Part shown: one piece after another, positions 17,235-25,406 of the stretch
Layout: the number at the start of each line of letters is the position of its first letter
Position numbering within the stretch: position 1 is the stretch's first letter
NCBI GenBank assembly: GCA_964242335.1
Contig: CAXTAY010000008.1
Location: 46,028-110,027 of the forward strand
DNA length: 64,000 nt
Source: Lichenicoccus sp964242335
Lineage (GTDB): Bacteria; Pseudomonadota; Alphaproteobacteria; Acetobacterales; Acetobacteraceae
Direction of reading: 5' to 3'
The notes under the pieces: model-generated
Database searches by the model: none
What the model was told of the DNA's origin: nothing
What the model saw: the letters and a program-made list of their open reading frames with translations, nothing else
Program-made: the position numbers and the translations under genes

Positions 17235-17503
17235 CGACCGCCCACGGCGATCAGCCGGTCGAAGATGCCATGCGAGTAGTCCGCGAGGGTCGCATACATG
17301 AACGGGCCGGCCAGGATCAGCGCCGCGCCCAGGGCCAGCACCTTCGGCACGAAGGCCAGGGTGCTCTCGTTGATCTGCGTGACCGCCTGGATCAGCGAGA
17401 TCACCAGCCCGACGGCCATCGCCGTCAGCAGCGCCGGCGCACCCAGCTTCAGCACGACCATGAACAGGTCGCGCAGCACCAGGCCCACATCACCTTCCTG
17501 CAT
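17231..17503 (-). CDS. fliQ: Flagellar export gate protein FliQ
   Basis: 90-residue membrane protein with two helical hairpin segments (about residues 18-41 and 52-75), the standard FliQ size. Diagnostic stretch: PALLTAMAVGLVISLIQAVTQINE, followed by TLAFVPKV. It joins FliP and FliR in the export gate. Starts 17 bases after fliE and overlaps fliR by four bases. Confidence 0.96.
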   Translation of the reverse strand: MQEGDVGLVLRDLFMVVLKLGAPALLTAMAVGLVISLIQAVTQINESTLAFVPKVLALGAALILAGPFMYATLADYSHGIFDRLIAVGGR

Positions 17504-17520
17504 CGGATCAGGCCCCTGCG

Positions 17521-17859
17521 CTAGATCGACATCTTCATGATGTCCTGATAGGCCTGCACCACCCGGTCGCGTATCGCGACCGTCGATTGCAAGGCGAGCT
17601 GAGCGCGCGACACCGCCATCACCACGTCGGTGATGTTGCCCTCCCCGCTTATCCCGTGGATCGCCTGCGTATCCGAGTCGTGACCGGTCTGCACCACATC
17701 CTGCAACGCGCGCTGCAGCGTCGAGCCGAAGCCGGACGTGTCCGTTGCGGAGACCGCCTGATCCGCACCGTCTACGTCGGAGGACGCCGCAGTGCCCTGC
17801 ACCCGGGCATAGGCGCCGGCCGCCCCGGACGCCGTCATCGTCAGCGGATCGGTGCTCAT
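17521..17859 (-). CDS. fliE: Flagellar MS-ring/rod junction protein FliE
   Basis: 112-residue periplasmic adaptor linking the MS-ring/export gate to the proximal rod. The C-terminal helix carries the family pattern ITDVVMAVSRAQLALQSTVAIRDRVVQAYQDIMKMSI; the N-terminus is low-complexity, as usual for FliE. Its start overlaps the flgC stop by four bases (17856-17859). Confidence 0.93.
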   Translation of the reverse strand: MSTDPLTMTASGAAGAYARVQGTAASSDVDGADQAVSATDTSGFGSTLQRALQDVVQTGHDSDTQAIHGISGEGNITDVVMAVSRAQLALQSTVAIRDRVVQAYQDIMKMSI

Positions 17860-18263
17860 TTCAGCAGATCGATCGTGCGCGTAAGCATCGACCGCGTGAC
17901 CTGCATGACGTTCAGGTTGGCGCTGTAGGAACGTTCCGCCTCGCGCATGTCCATAAGTTCCACGAAACTGTTGACGTTCGGCATCTTGACGTAGCCCTGG
18001 GCGTTGGCCGCGGGATGTGACGGGTCATACTTGAGCGTGAAGTCGCTCATGTCGGTGCCGATCTTCTTGACCGAGACCGTCGCTGTTCCCAGCGCCGGAT
18101 CGAGCGTCTCGGCGAAAGTTACGGTCTTGCGACGATACGGATCGGCGCCCGGCGTCGAACCGGTGGTATCCTGGTTAGCAAGGTTCTCCGCGATCACCCG
18201 CAGGCGGCTCGTCTGTGCATCCATGCCGGCCGATGAGATGTCTAGGGCGCGCGAGATATCCAT
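17856..18263 (-). CDS. flgC: Flagellar basal-body rod protein FlgC
   Basis: 135-residue proximal rod subunit. The N-terminal rod signature is present (LDISSAGMDAQTSRLRVIAENLANQDT) as is the C-terminal coiled region (YVKMPNVNSFVELMDMREAERSYSANLNVMQVTRSML). Exported by the flagellar type III apparatus without a Sec signal. It lies three bases after flgB and overlaps fliE, so translation is coupled. Confidence 0.96.
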   Translation of the reverse strand: MDISRALDISSAGMDAQTSRLRVIAENLANQDTTGSTPGADPYRRKTVTFAETLDPALGTATVSVKKIGTDMSDFTLKYDPSHPAANAQGYVKMPNVNSFVELMDMREAERSYSANLNVMQVTRSMLTRTIDLLK

Positions 18264-18266
18264 CGC

Positions 18267-18647
18267 TTAACCCTTGCCTAGTGCTGTGTTGAACATCGCC
18301 ATGTACTTGCCGTAGAGGTTGGTGACGAAACGCTGCTGGTTGTCGGTCTCCGCGACCTTGGTCATTTCCGCCTCGACGGAAACCTCGTTGCCATCGGGCG
18401 AGCGGCCGGAGCCTTGAACGGCGACAGTGCCAGACCCCGCTCCGCCGCCGGCGATATGCATCGCATTCGTCTGCACCGGCGTGACGGTCAATGCGGACAA
18501 GCTGCTGCTGAACGGCTGCTCGTCCCGCGCCTGGTAGTTCGGGGTGTCGGAGTTGGCGACGTTCTGTGCCAGCACGCGCTGGCGGCTTTCGAGCCAGTTG
18601 AGCTTCCGCTCGGCTAGCCCGAACAGGTCGGTCGAAGGTACCTCCAT
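18267..18647 (-). CDS. flgB: Flagellar basal-body rod protein FlgB
   Basis: 126-residue proximal rod subunit from ATG 18647. GGAGG lies nine bases upstream, which favours this start over an in-frame ATG at 18686. The rod signature ESRQRVLAQNVANSDTPNYQARD is clear, and the C-terminus ends with NQQRFVTNLYGKYMAMFNTALGKG. First gene of the flgB-flgC-fliE-fliQ-fliR-flhB unit; it diverges from the hypothetical-fliO-fliP unit across 127 bases. Confidence 0.95.
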   Translation of the reverse strand: MEVPSTDLFGLAERKLNWLESRQRVLAQNVANSDTPNYQARDEQPFSSSLSALTVTPVQTNAMHIAGGGAGSGTVAVQGSGRSPDGNEVSVEAEMTKVAETDNQQRFVTNLYGKYMAMFNTALGKG

Positions 18648-18708
18648 CCGCCCAAACCTCCAGCATCCCGCGGCGGATCCTGGCACGAACTAGCTTCCGA
18701 AAGGTTAA

Positions 18709-18724
18709 TGCGAGACCCGCGGCA
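18709..18724 (-). promoter_or_regulatory. Weak sigma-54-like site upstream of flgB
   Basis: Read on the minus strand, TGCCGCGGGTCTCGCA matches the sigma-54 consensus TGGCACG-N4-TTGC with correct spacing, but the -24 GG doublet is GC. It is 62 bases before the flgB start. The conserved doublet being altered makes this tentative. Confidence 0.2.
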
Positions 18725-18774
18725 CGCTGTCGCTTCATTATCGAAATGTTATCTCTTTCATGTCATGATGAGGC

Positions 18775-19092
18775 ATGACCGAAGCCATGGCCCAGAGTCC
18801 GCCGTCCCGGATCGGCACCGCGACTGCCCGCAACGAAGCAGCGGCCTCCGCTGACGGCATCATCCAGACCTTGCGGGTCACCCGGGCTCTCATCGCAGCC
18901 GGCGGCCTGGTCCGCCTTGATGGGCTCGAGGCACAGGTCGCGCAGCTCTGCGCCCGCTGCCTTGGCCTGGAGAGGCGGGACCAGACCAGCCTGCGCCAGC
19001 TTCTGCTCGCCTTGCGCGCCGAACTGGATGCCACGATCGCGCTTCAGGCGACCCTGCGAGAGACCCCGCCATGTCCATCCACGACATACTGA
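18775..19092 (+). CDS. Uncharacterised protein preceding fliO
   Basis: 105 residues, hydrophilic and mainly helical, no signal peptide. The middle (GIIQTLRVTRALIAAGGLVRLDGLEAQVAQLCARCLGLERRDQTSLRQLLLALRAELDATIAL) reads as two or three amphipathic helices, similar in style to export chaperones, though I do not recognise a family. It overlaps fliO by 22 bases, arguing for co-translation with fliO and fliP. A small cytosolic factor for flagellar assembly is a reasonable guess from position alone. Confidence 0.55.
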   Translation: MTEAMAQSPPSRIGTATARNEAAASADGIIQTLRVTRALIAAGGLVRLDGLEAQVAQLCARCLGLERRDQTSLRQLLLALRAELDATIALQATLRETPPCPSTTY

Positions 19093-19349
19093 CCACGCTG
19101 ACGGCGCTCGCAGCCGTCATCGTCATGATCCTGCTCGCGCGCTTCGGCACCCGCTTCATCGGCCTCGTGCCGCGACGCGGCGTGACCCAGGGCGCCCTGT
19201 CCCTGCTGGCCACCCTGCCCCTCGATCAGAGGCGTCGGCTGACCCTGGTGGGATGCCGGGGGCGGCAAGTGCTGCTGCTGACGGGTGGCTCCTCCGATGT
19301 GGTGCTGGGCTGGCTGCCGTCGGATCCCTCCGCTTCCGACCGGCCATGA
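19071..19349 (+). CDS. fliO: Flagellar biosynthetic protein FliO
   Basis: 92-residue FliO-type protein: one N-terminal transmembrane helix (about residues 5-30, ILTTLTALAAVIVMILLARF) and a short cytoplasmic domain with the family pattern LDQRRRLTLVGCRGRQVLLLTGGSSDVVLGW. FliO helps assemble the FliP ring of the export gate. It ends in an ATGA overlap with fliP, the normal neighbour. Confidence 0.85.
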   Translation: MSIHDILTTLTALAAVIVMILLARFGTRFIGLVPRRGVTQGALSLLATLPLDQRRRLTLVGCRGRQVLLLTGGSSDVVLGWLPSDPSASDRP

Positions 19350-20107
19350 CACGAGGTAGGACCCTGCTCCTGCTCGCGCAGGCAGCTCTCATCCTGATCG
19401 CCGTGCTTCTGCTCACCACGGGGCTGGCGCACGCCCAATCCGTCAGCATCGATCTTGGTCATGGCGGAGAGACCGGTGCGACAGGCCGTCTGGTGCAGCT
19501 CACCGCACTGATCACCATGCTCTCCCTGGCACCGAGCCTGATGGTGATGGTGACCGCCTTCACCCGGATCGTCATCGTCCTGTCCCTGCTTCGCGGGGCG
19601 CTCGGTGCGCAGGGCACACCGCCGAACACCGTCCTGATCGGTCTCGCCTTGTTCCTGACCTTCTTCGTGATGCAGCCGGTCCTGACACAATCGTGGGATG
19701 CCGGTATCTCACCGCTGCTGGCCGGAAGCATCGGCGAGATGGACGGCCTGCGCGCAGCGGCCGAGCCGTTCCGGCACTTCATGCTACTCAACGTGAGGCC
19801 GGCAGATCTCACCTTGTTTCTCGACATCGCCAAGTTGCCGCAGTCGGCACCCGACGGAACACCCTGGCGGGCTCTGGTGCCCGCCTTCATGATCGGCGAG
19901 TTGCGGCGCGGCTTCGAGATGGGGTTCCTGCTCTACATGCCCTTCCTGGTGATCGATATCGTCGTCTCCAGTGTCTTGATGGGGCTCGGGATGATGATGC
20001 TGCCGCCCAGTGCCATCTCCCTCCCCTTCAAGCTGATTTTCTTCGTCCTCATCGACGGCTGGCACATGATCGCGGGCAGCCTCGTGCAGAGTTTCGCAAC
20101 CCAGTGA
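19346..20107 (+). CDS. fliP: Flagellar export gate protein FliP
   Basis: 253 residues from ATG 19346, which overlaps the fliO stop. A cleavable signal peptide (about residues 1-29, ending AHA) is typical of FliP. The family blocks are LITMLSLAPSLMVMVTAFTRIVIVLSLLRGALGAQGTPPNTVLIGLALFLTFFVM and, at the C-terminus, FMIGELRRGFEMGFLLYMPFLVIDIVVSSVLMGLGMMMLPP. FliP forms the core of the export gate with FliQ and FliR, which are encoded on the opposite strand 2 kb away. Confidence 0.97.
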   Translation: MTRGRTLLLLAQAALILIAVLLLTTGLAHAQSVSIDLGHGGETGATGRLVQLTALITMLSLAPSLMVMVTAFTRIVIVLSLLRGALGAQGTPPNTVLIGLALFLTFFVMQPVLTQSWDAGISPLLAGSIGEMDGLRAAAEPFRHFMLLNVRPADLTLFLDIAKLPQSAPDGTPWRALVPAFMIGELRRGFEMGFLLYMPFLVIDIVVSSVLMGLGMMMLPPSAISLPFKLIFFVLIDGWHMIAGSLVQSFATQ

Positions 20108-20174
20108 GGCGGCCACCTGTCCCGAAAACTTTGCGTCGCTGATACGTTGCTTCTGCTGGAGCAGGAGAAGAACC

Positions 20175-20465
20175 GTGAAGCAGGCGCACTCGGAAGAAAC
20201 CGTCGAGCACACCGACGGCGAGCAGGATACCGGGAACCACAAGACCCCAGGCGCTGCGGACGCCGGAGGCGCTGATCGGTTCGGCGGAACCCGAGCCGGC
20301 AGTCAGAACGTGGAGACGGTCGCCGCACAAACCGATCCGACGACTACGGTCTCAGACCCGGAGGAGCAGAACCCGGTGGAGAACGCTCTCGGTGACAAGG
20401 TCACCGGCAAGGAAGGTCCGGACGCGGAGCGGTCACCGGAACGCGATGAGTTCGGCCGTCTGTGA
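20175..20465 (+). CDS. Acidic, probably disordered small protein
   Basis: 96 codons from a GTG that has AGGAG seven bases upstream. The product is very hydrophilic and low in hydrophobic residues, rich in Glu, Asp, Gly, Thr and Pro, with no helix-forming hydrophobic core, no signal peptide and no known domain; it ends PERDEFGRL. It is 67 bases after fliP and could be the last gene of that unit or a separate stress-type protein. The good ribosome-binding site is the main support. Confidence 0.45.
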   Translation: MKQAHSEETVEHTDGEQDTGNHKTPGAADAGGADRFGGTRAGSQNVETVAAQTDPTTTVSDPEEQNPVENALGDKVTGKEGPDAERSPERDEFGRL

Positions 20466-20480
20466 GCTGAGAACGATCGA

Positions 20481-21350
20481 TCACTGGCCCGGAAGCTGCT
20501 CGGAGATGTAGGGTGGCAGGGCAAATGCACTGATATGCATCTCCGGTGTCCAATAACGGGTTTGGCCAAGGATGCCGGCATGTCCCGCACGATTCCGGAC
20601 GAGGCCGGCATCCGACTGGAGAGACCCAAGTCCTTTGGCGGCTATGCCCAGCGTCATGAAGCCTCCCACATAGGAGGGAACCGCCACGACATATGCCGCG
20701 ACGTGAGGAAAGAACTTGCCTCGGCGCAAGCTGCTCTGTCTCAGCTCCTCAGCCTGCATGAACGGCACGCCGCACTGGTTCACGATGATCCCGTTATCGG
20801 TCAACGCCCGCTCGCAGTGTTTATAGAACGCATCGGTGAACAGCACTTCACCCACGCCGACTGGATCCGTGCTGTCGACGAGGATGACGTCGAACGATCC
20901 TGTCGCTGCCTTGGAGACAAAGTCGATTCCGTCGCCGATGATCACTTCTGCTCGTGTATCGTGCCAGGCATTACCGGCGATACCGGGAAGAAACGCCTTC
21001 GACAGGCGAATGACGTCGTCATCGATCTCGACCATGACGACCCGCTCCAGGCCACTGTGCTGCAGAACACGCCGCAACACACCGCCGTCTCCGGCTCCGA
21101 TGATGAGCACACGCCTCGCCGCCCCATGAGCGATCAGCGGGACGTGCACCATCATCTCCTGGTAGACGAACTCGTCACGTTCCGTGATCTGGACGATGCC
21201 GTCGAGCATCAAGACCCGGCCATGCGTCTCGCTGTCGAAGATGACGATGTCCTGGAAGGCGCTCTTGAAGCGCGCCAGTTCCTGCTTCACGCGGAAACGC
21301 TGTCCCCAGGCGTCATAGAGGGTCTCATCGATCCAGACGTCTGACGACAT
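20481..21350 (-). CDS. speE: Spermidine synthase SpeE
   Basis: Transfers an aminopropyl group from decarboxylated S-adenosylmethionine to putrescine. 289 residues. N-terminal beta domain with SAFQDIVIFDSETHGRVLMLDGIVQ, then the Rossmann core: LIIGAGDGGVLRRVLQH, VVMVEIDDDVI, VIIGDGIDFV, and the substrate-binding DVILVDSTDPVGVGEVLF. Downstream of speD on the same strand with a 96-base gap, so the pair completes spermidine synthesis. The location inside a flagellar region is unusual. Confidence 0.96.
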   Translation of the reverse strand: MSSDVWIDETLYDAWGQRFRVKQELARFKSAFQDIVIFDSETHGRVLMLDGIVQITERDEFVYQEMMVHVPLIAHGAARRVLIIGAGDGGVLRRVLQHSGLERVVMVEIDDDVIRLSKAFLPGIAGNAWHDTRAEVIIGDGIDFVSKAATGSFDVILVDSTDPVGVGEVLFTDAFYKHCERALTDNGIIVNQCGVPFMQAEELRQSSLRRGKFFPHVAAYVVAVPSYVGGFMTLGIAAKGLGSLQSDAGLVRNRAGHAGILGQTRYWTPEMHISAFALPPYISEQLPGQ

Positions 21351-21446
21351 CGCGGGCTGACCCCTATGTTCCTGATCTACCTGGAGGCCAGCCGCAAGAT
21401 CTGGCGGCGGGTTAACGAGACCAACGACTGCAGTTTTTGGAGCCGA

Positions 21447-21908
21447 TTAGGATATACGCCCTCTGCGTTGCTCATCGAGCACGACGCGATCCGCCTGGAA
21501 GGTTCTATGCAGGACCGGCACCGCAAGGTGCGGGTCGCATTCACCGCACATGAAGATGTCGATCGCCGCGAAGTGGCGTTCCGGCCAAGTGTGGATCGAG
21601 ATATGGCTCTCTGCCAGCACGACCACGCCGGACACACCGCCATTCGGCGAGAAGTGGTGGAAGTGGCTATGCAGGATGGTGGCCCCGGCAGCGCGTGCGG
21701 CCTCACACAGGGAATTGTTGATCAGGGCCGGATCGGAGAGATTCTTGGCACCCCACAGGTCGACGAGAAGATGCAGTCCGGCAAACTTCATCCCATCCTT
21801 CTCGACGAAATAATCCTTGCAATCTGCATCTTCGGAAGAAGATACGATGGATGTCTGGTTATTGCTCGGAATATCCGAGACCATCCCCAGTTGAGCAAGT
21901 GCGTTCAT
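21447..21908 (-). CDS. speD: S-adenosylmethionine decarboxylase proenzyme SpeD
   Basis: Pyruvoyl-dependent decarboxylase providing the aminopropyl donor for SpeE. About 153 residues. The self-processing site is ESHISIHTWPE, with cleavage before the Ser that becomes the pyruvoyl group; HSHFHHFSPNGG and FMCGECDP supply the active-site His and Cys. ATG 21908 is preferred because a GGGGG run lies about six bases upstream; a GTG directly before it (21911) is also possible. The roughly 40-residue N-terminal segment before MKFAGLHLLVDLWGA is common in alphaproteobacterial forms. Confidence 0.95.
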   Translation of the reverse strand: MNALAQLGMVSDIPSNNQTSIVSSSEDADCKDYFVEKDGMKFAGLHLLVDLWGAKNLSDPALINNSLCEAARAAGATILHSHFHHFSPNGGVSGVVVLAESHISIHTWPERHFAAIDIFMCGECDPHLAVPVLHRTFQADRVVLDEQRRGRIS

Positions 21909-21950
21909 CACGTACCCCCGAACCAGTAGACGGCCTGTTGGGCGGGATCG

Positions 21951-21969
21951 CCCCCTTGGGCCAAGGGGG
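21951..21969 (-). promoter_or_regulatory. Perfect hairpin in the speD leader
   Basis: CCCCCTTGG and CCAAGGGGG are perfect inverted copies separated by one base. If transcription starts from the promoter candidate at 21973-22001, this stem would be within the first bases of the speD mRNA, about 45 bases before the start codon. It could stabilise the mRNA or limit translation; no known riboswitch is recognised. Confidence 0.4.
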
Positions 21970-21972
21970 GGT

Positions 21973-22001
21973 CAATTAGGTCCTAGGGGCAAGCGTTGCA
22001 A
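21973..22001 (-). promoter_or_regulatory. Candidate sigma-70 promoter for speD-speE
   Basis: On the minus strand TTGCAA (-35) and TAATTG (-10) are separated by exactly 17 bases, upstream of speD and in the only AT-richer part of the gap. The two boxes match the vegetative consensus at four or so positions each. Confidence 0.4.
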
Positions 22002-22037
22002 GGGTTTTCTTGGACGGCGCGTCCGTCCAGGGTGATG

Positions 22038-24779
22038 TCACTTCGACATCGTATCGGGTCCGGCAGGCACATGCTCGAGAACCGCCATCTTGGAGGACAG
22101 GCCAACCGGGTGCACATCATCCGCAACCGGATCAGAAGTCAGGAGGTGGAACAGCGACTGCTTGCCGGGATCATCAAAGCGTCCTTCACCCATCGTTCTC
22201 GCTCGCTCGATCCGAACGCGGTCCGCCGTGCGCGACGCAGCGGACGCCAGTCTGAGCAGCAGATCCTGAGTTGTCGCGTCCACCTTTCCCGTGGACGGCA
22301 GATCATGGCCGACGCGAAGCAGCAATGTGTCGGTTGTCCCGATCCAGTCTCCTCGATCCGCGAGCAGAGTTGCTCGCAGATCAAGGGCTGCAGGGCTTTG
22401 CAACGGTGCAATCACGGCGAACGCCTGGTCGAGCTGGCCGGCGCCGGCGGACGCCCGCGCCGACAGGATGAGGCGCGTCTCAGTCGCCTCGCGAGACAAA
22501 CCTCCCCAATCGGACTCTCTCAGCGCCGATTGGGCTCCGGCGAAATCGTCCTGTTGCAGGTCGAGTGCGGCCAGCTGAGATCCGAGCTGCGCCTTGTCGG
22601 AACCAGGACCGGTAGCCCGCATCATCCTTTGAATGATCGGTGCTGCGCGTTCCGGTAGGTCGAGTGCCTTCAACCGGTTCGCCAGGTAGAGCGAGATCTG
22701 ACTGCCCACCGCACCATCCGGCAGCATGTCGGTGTTCGCCTCGATGATGGCTGCCTGATCAAGCGCTCCTTCACCTCCGGCTTGAGACGGCGCGGAAGCC
22801 AGCTTCTTGAGGACGTCTGCGACCCGCTCACGGACCGCCGTCTGTTGCTCGGGATGCTGGAGGGCGACCTCCCTGAGCAACTTCAAAGCCTCCTCCCACT
22901 GTCCAGCTTGACTGCGCAGAGCGGCAAGATGCAACTGGCTCGCAGCCTCGTGCCCTGCGATACGAGCATCAAGCAGATGAGCTTCTAGCAGATCAGCCAG
23001 CTCTTTCGGCTTAGCGGCCGGCATGGCTTCACGAACAGAAATCGCTTCCTCCACGGCCTTATCGGCTACGCGAAGATCTCGATCGAAGGCCAGACGATCG
23101 AGCTCTGTCAGTGCGGCGGACTTCCGACCCTGCCGCGCGGTTAGGAGCGCGTGCGCGAAGACGAGCGCCGTCGCAGGCCGCAGGCGGGACTCCAGCTGTG
23201 CCTGCGCTTCTGTGCCGCCGCGCACCAGCGCCTCACCTGCGAGTGGCAGCAAGATGTTTCTCAGTGAGAGTGGGTATGATTGGAGCAGAGGCAGGTTGGC
23301 CGCAAACCGTCGTGCTGCCTCCGGCGATGAAGGATCTCGCTCGGCCAGCTTGACCGCACGCCAGAGTCCAACCTCGCCAGCTGAAGCAAGCTGGGGATCA
23401 TCGAGAAGGTCGACACCATCCGCATGGTGATCGACAAGCGCCGCTGCAGCGAGCATGAGCTGCGGCCGCAGTGCCGTGGCCTCGCGCGCGTCATCGGCCG
23501 CCGCCACGTGTAGGATCGTAGTCGCCTGTTGACCGTCTCCCAATGCGAGTGCGTCTTGCGCAGCTGCAAGTCTCGGCAGGAATCGGGACGCCGCAGGAGC
23601 CGCCGCAGCGGCTGCTTCCGCCTGCTTGAGGCGTCGGTAGAGTATGACCGAGGGAGCGTCGCTCAGCGACATCACACGAGAACCCCGCTTCCCGTCCTGA
23701 CCGGATAAAACCTCGTCGGGGATCGAAGCCTCAGGCGGCACTCCGGACAGCAGGAACGCGTCCGCCATCGGTCGCAGCTCAAGTCGGTCGGAGAGCGGCG
23801 TGATCACGATGCCGAGTACCGTCTTCTCTACCGTGGCGACGCTGCCGCGCCGTGTCGCAGCCACGGCATCATGGTCACTGCGGGTCGTGCCCACGAGGAG
23901 ATTGCCGCCGGTTTGCGGATCGGGAACGATGACGGCTCGGCCGGGAGCGTCCATCGGAAAGCTGACATCGGGACCACGCCTGTGAAACGCAACGGCCCTG
24001 GCAGGAGTGCTCGACCCACTAGGCTCGATCAGCCACCCGTTCGGCAACCGATGCAGTTCGACTTGGTCCGCACGGCGTCCCGGCAGCCGCAGGATGGTCG
24101 CCTCCGGAAGGAGCTGGATCGAGGATCGCGCACCGAGCAGGTCATCTTGTACGGCCGACAGGTCAAACGGACGTGCCGCATCGAATATCACCAGAAGATC
24201 GTCATCACGTTCGAGGGCCGCAGCACCGACACCTGGTTCGAACGGCAAGAACAACCCGCGTCTCGTGGGATCCGTGAGGTCGACCACAGCCGCGGTCAGG
24301 GACACTGGTCTAGTCGATGCTGTCTGAACTAGCCCGACCCGAGGACCCGGGGGCTGTATCGGCACCGGAGCTTTAGGTGGCACCGATAGTTTGGTGACAT
24401 CTGGCGGAGCACCTTCCACCACGGCGACCAGAGCATCCGGTAGACCGGGAAGTACTGTTTCACCTTTCCTGAGCGGTGAGGCCGTCTCGAGACCGACCTG
24501 GCGATCGGCGCCATAGGAAGCCGACCGCTCGCCACTTCGTGCGCCTCTGATCATTTTGCTTGAAGGCGGATGGCCAACATGACTTCTCAAGCCGCCGCGG
24601 CTTGATTTCGGAAAATAGCTGGACGGTCTCGGCAGCACCAATGTTGAACCGACGACCGCGTTCTGTCCCGAAGGCTGAACTTGCAGCTCCTTCGAATACG
24701 CGAAGCTGCACTGCACGAGCAGGCAGCAGATCATAACGCCCTTGATCGCGATCGGACCGGAGGAATAGTTTCGCATCAC
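22038..24779 (-). CDS. Large exported helical-repeat protein of the flagellar/chemotaxis unit
   Basis: 913 residues, function not known. A signal-like hydrophobic segment (about residues 10-28, IAIKGVMICCLLVQCSFAYS) is followed by a Pro/Ser-rich linker. A beta-rich region comes next (about 170-370), with LPFEPGVGAAALERDDDLLVIFDAARPFDL and ATILRLPG. The remaining 540 residues are amphipathic helical pairs resembling TPR repeats (for example ARIAGHEAASQLHLAALRSQAGQWEEALKLLREV). It starts three bases after cheZ and is the last gene of fliL-fliM-DUF6468-motE-cheY-cheZ. A periplasmic scaffold for the motor or basal body, as MotC is for MotB in Rhizobiales, is an inference from position and architecture. 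Confidence 0.7.
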   Translation of the reverse strand: MMRNYSSGPIAIKGVMICCLLVQCSFAYSKELQVQPSGQNAVVGSTLVLPRPSSYFPKSSRGGLRSHVGHPPSSKMIRGARSGERSASYGADRQVGLETASPLRKGETVLPGLPDALVAVVEGAPPDVTKLSVPPKAPVPIQPPGPRVGLVQTASTRPVSLTAAVVDLTDPTRRGLFLPFEPGVGAAALERDDDLLVIFDAARPFDLSAVQDDLLGARSSIQLLPEATILRLPGRRADQVELHRLPNGWLIEPSGSSTPARAVAFHRRGPDVSFPMDAPGRAVIVPDPQTGGNLLVGTTRSDHDAVAATRRGSVATVEKTVLGIVITPLSDRLELRPMADAFLLSGVPPEASIPDEVLSGQDGKRGSRVMSLSDAPSVILYRRLKQAEAAAAAAPAASRFLPRLAAAQDALALGDGQQATTILHVAAADDAREATALRPQLMLAAAALVDHHADGVDLLDDPQLASAGEVGLWRAVKLAERDPSSPEAARRFAANLPLLQSYPLSLRNILLPLAGEALVRGGTEAQAQLESRLRPATALVFAHALLTARQGRKSAALTELDRLAFDRDLRVADKAVEEAISVREAMPAAKPKELADLLEAHLLDARIAGHEAASQLHLAALRSQAGQWEEALKLLREVALQHPEQQTAVRERVADVLKKLASAPSQAGGEGALDQAAIIEANTDMLPDGAVGSQISLYLANRLKALDLPERAAPIIQRMMRATGPGSDKAQLGSQLAALDLQQDDFAGAQSALRESDWGGLSREATETRLILSARASAGAGQLDQAFAVIAPLQSPAALDLRATLLADRGDWIGTTDTLLLRVGHDLPSTGKVDATTQDLLLRLASAASRTADRVRIERARTMGEGRFDDPGKQSLFHLLTSDPVADDVHPVGLSSKMAVLEHVPAGPDTMSK

Positions 24780-24782
24780 CGC

Positions 24783-25406
24783 CTAGTCAAAGCTCGCCAG
24801 CAGTCTGTCGATGTCCGATTGATCCATCGCGCTCGCAGGAAGCTGCGGGCCGTTGAGGAGGGTTTCTGGCTCGGAAACCAGAGCGACATCCCGCCGCTCG
24901 GCTGGCGACTGGCCGAACCTGTCGACGATGCGCGCGATCGTCGCCTCGATCGTCTTCAGCGTGGAGACCACTTTCGTAATGCGCTGCCCGGTGATGTCTT
25001 GGAAGCTGCATGACTCGTAGATCGTGACCGTCGCTTCCTGCATGGTCCGCGCGGCATCACCTTGCAGCGTCGCACCCAGAGTGTCCAACATCTCACAAGC
25101 TCCCAAGATCGACTCTGTGGCGGCCGCCGTATGAGCGACAATCGCATCCAGCTCGTCGGTCGCGCAGGGAATGTAGCTCGCGGTGATGTCGTCCACCTTG
25201 AGGGCCGCGATCTCCTGCCGCGCGGTCGTCACCGCCTCGCCTAGAGCGCCGATTTCGTAGAGCAGCGCCGTCTCGCGCAAGCTGATATCGCCAGTCATGC
25301 TCCCCAGCACCGCGAGTACGACGTCGGTGACCATGTCGGGCTCACCGTCGGGATAGCGTGCCCGCAGCTGCGTCATGCGATCGGAAAGGGATTTGGCATC
25401 ATGCAT
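24783..25406 (-). CDS. cheZ: Protein phosphatase CheZ
   Basis: 207-residue CheZ-family phosphatase that dephosphorylates CheY-P. The catalytic region is ESCSFQDITGQRITKVVSTLKTIEATI, where the Gln of FQD-x-TGQ inserts into the CheY active site. The C-terminal peptide DQSDIDRLLASFD is the CheY-docking tail, separated by a flexible linker. Mostly helical, as expected for the four-helix dimer. It overlaps cheY by eight bases, so phosphatase and substrate are produced together. Confidence 0.88.
   Translation of the reverse strand: MHDAKSLSDRMTQLRARYPDGEPDMVTDVVLAVLGSMTGDISLRETALLYEIGALGEAVTTARQEIAALKVDDITASYIPCATDELDAIVAHTAAATESILGACEMLDTLGATLQGDAARTMQEATVTIYESCSFQDITGQRITKVVSTLKTIEATIARIVDRFGQSPAERRDVALVSEPETLLNGPQLPASAMDQSDIDRLLASFD

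Noticed and set aside
22005..22037. GGACG-GCG-CGTCC hairpin after the 913-residue gene as an intrinsic terminator
   Set aside because: The stem is short and in the direction of transcription it is followed by an A-rich, not T-rich, stretch.
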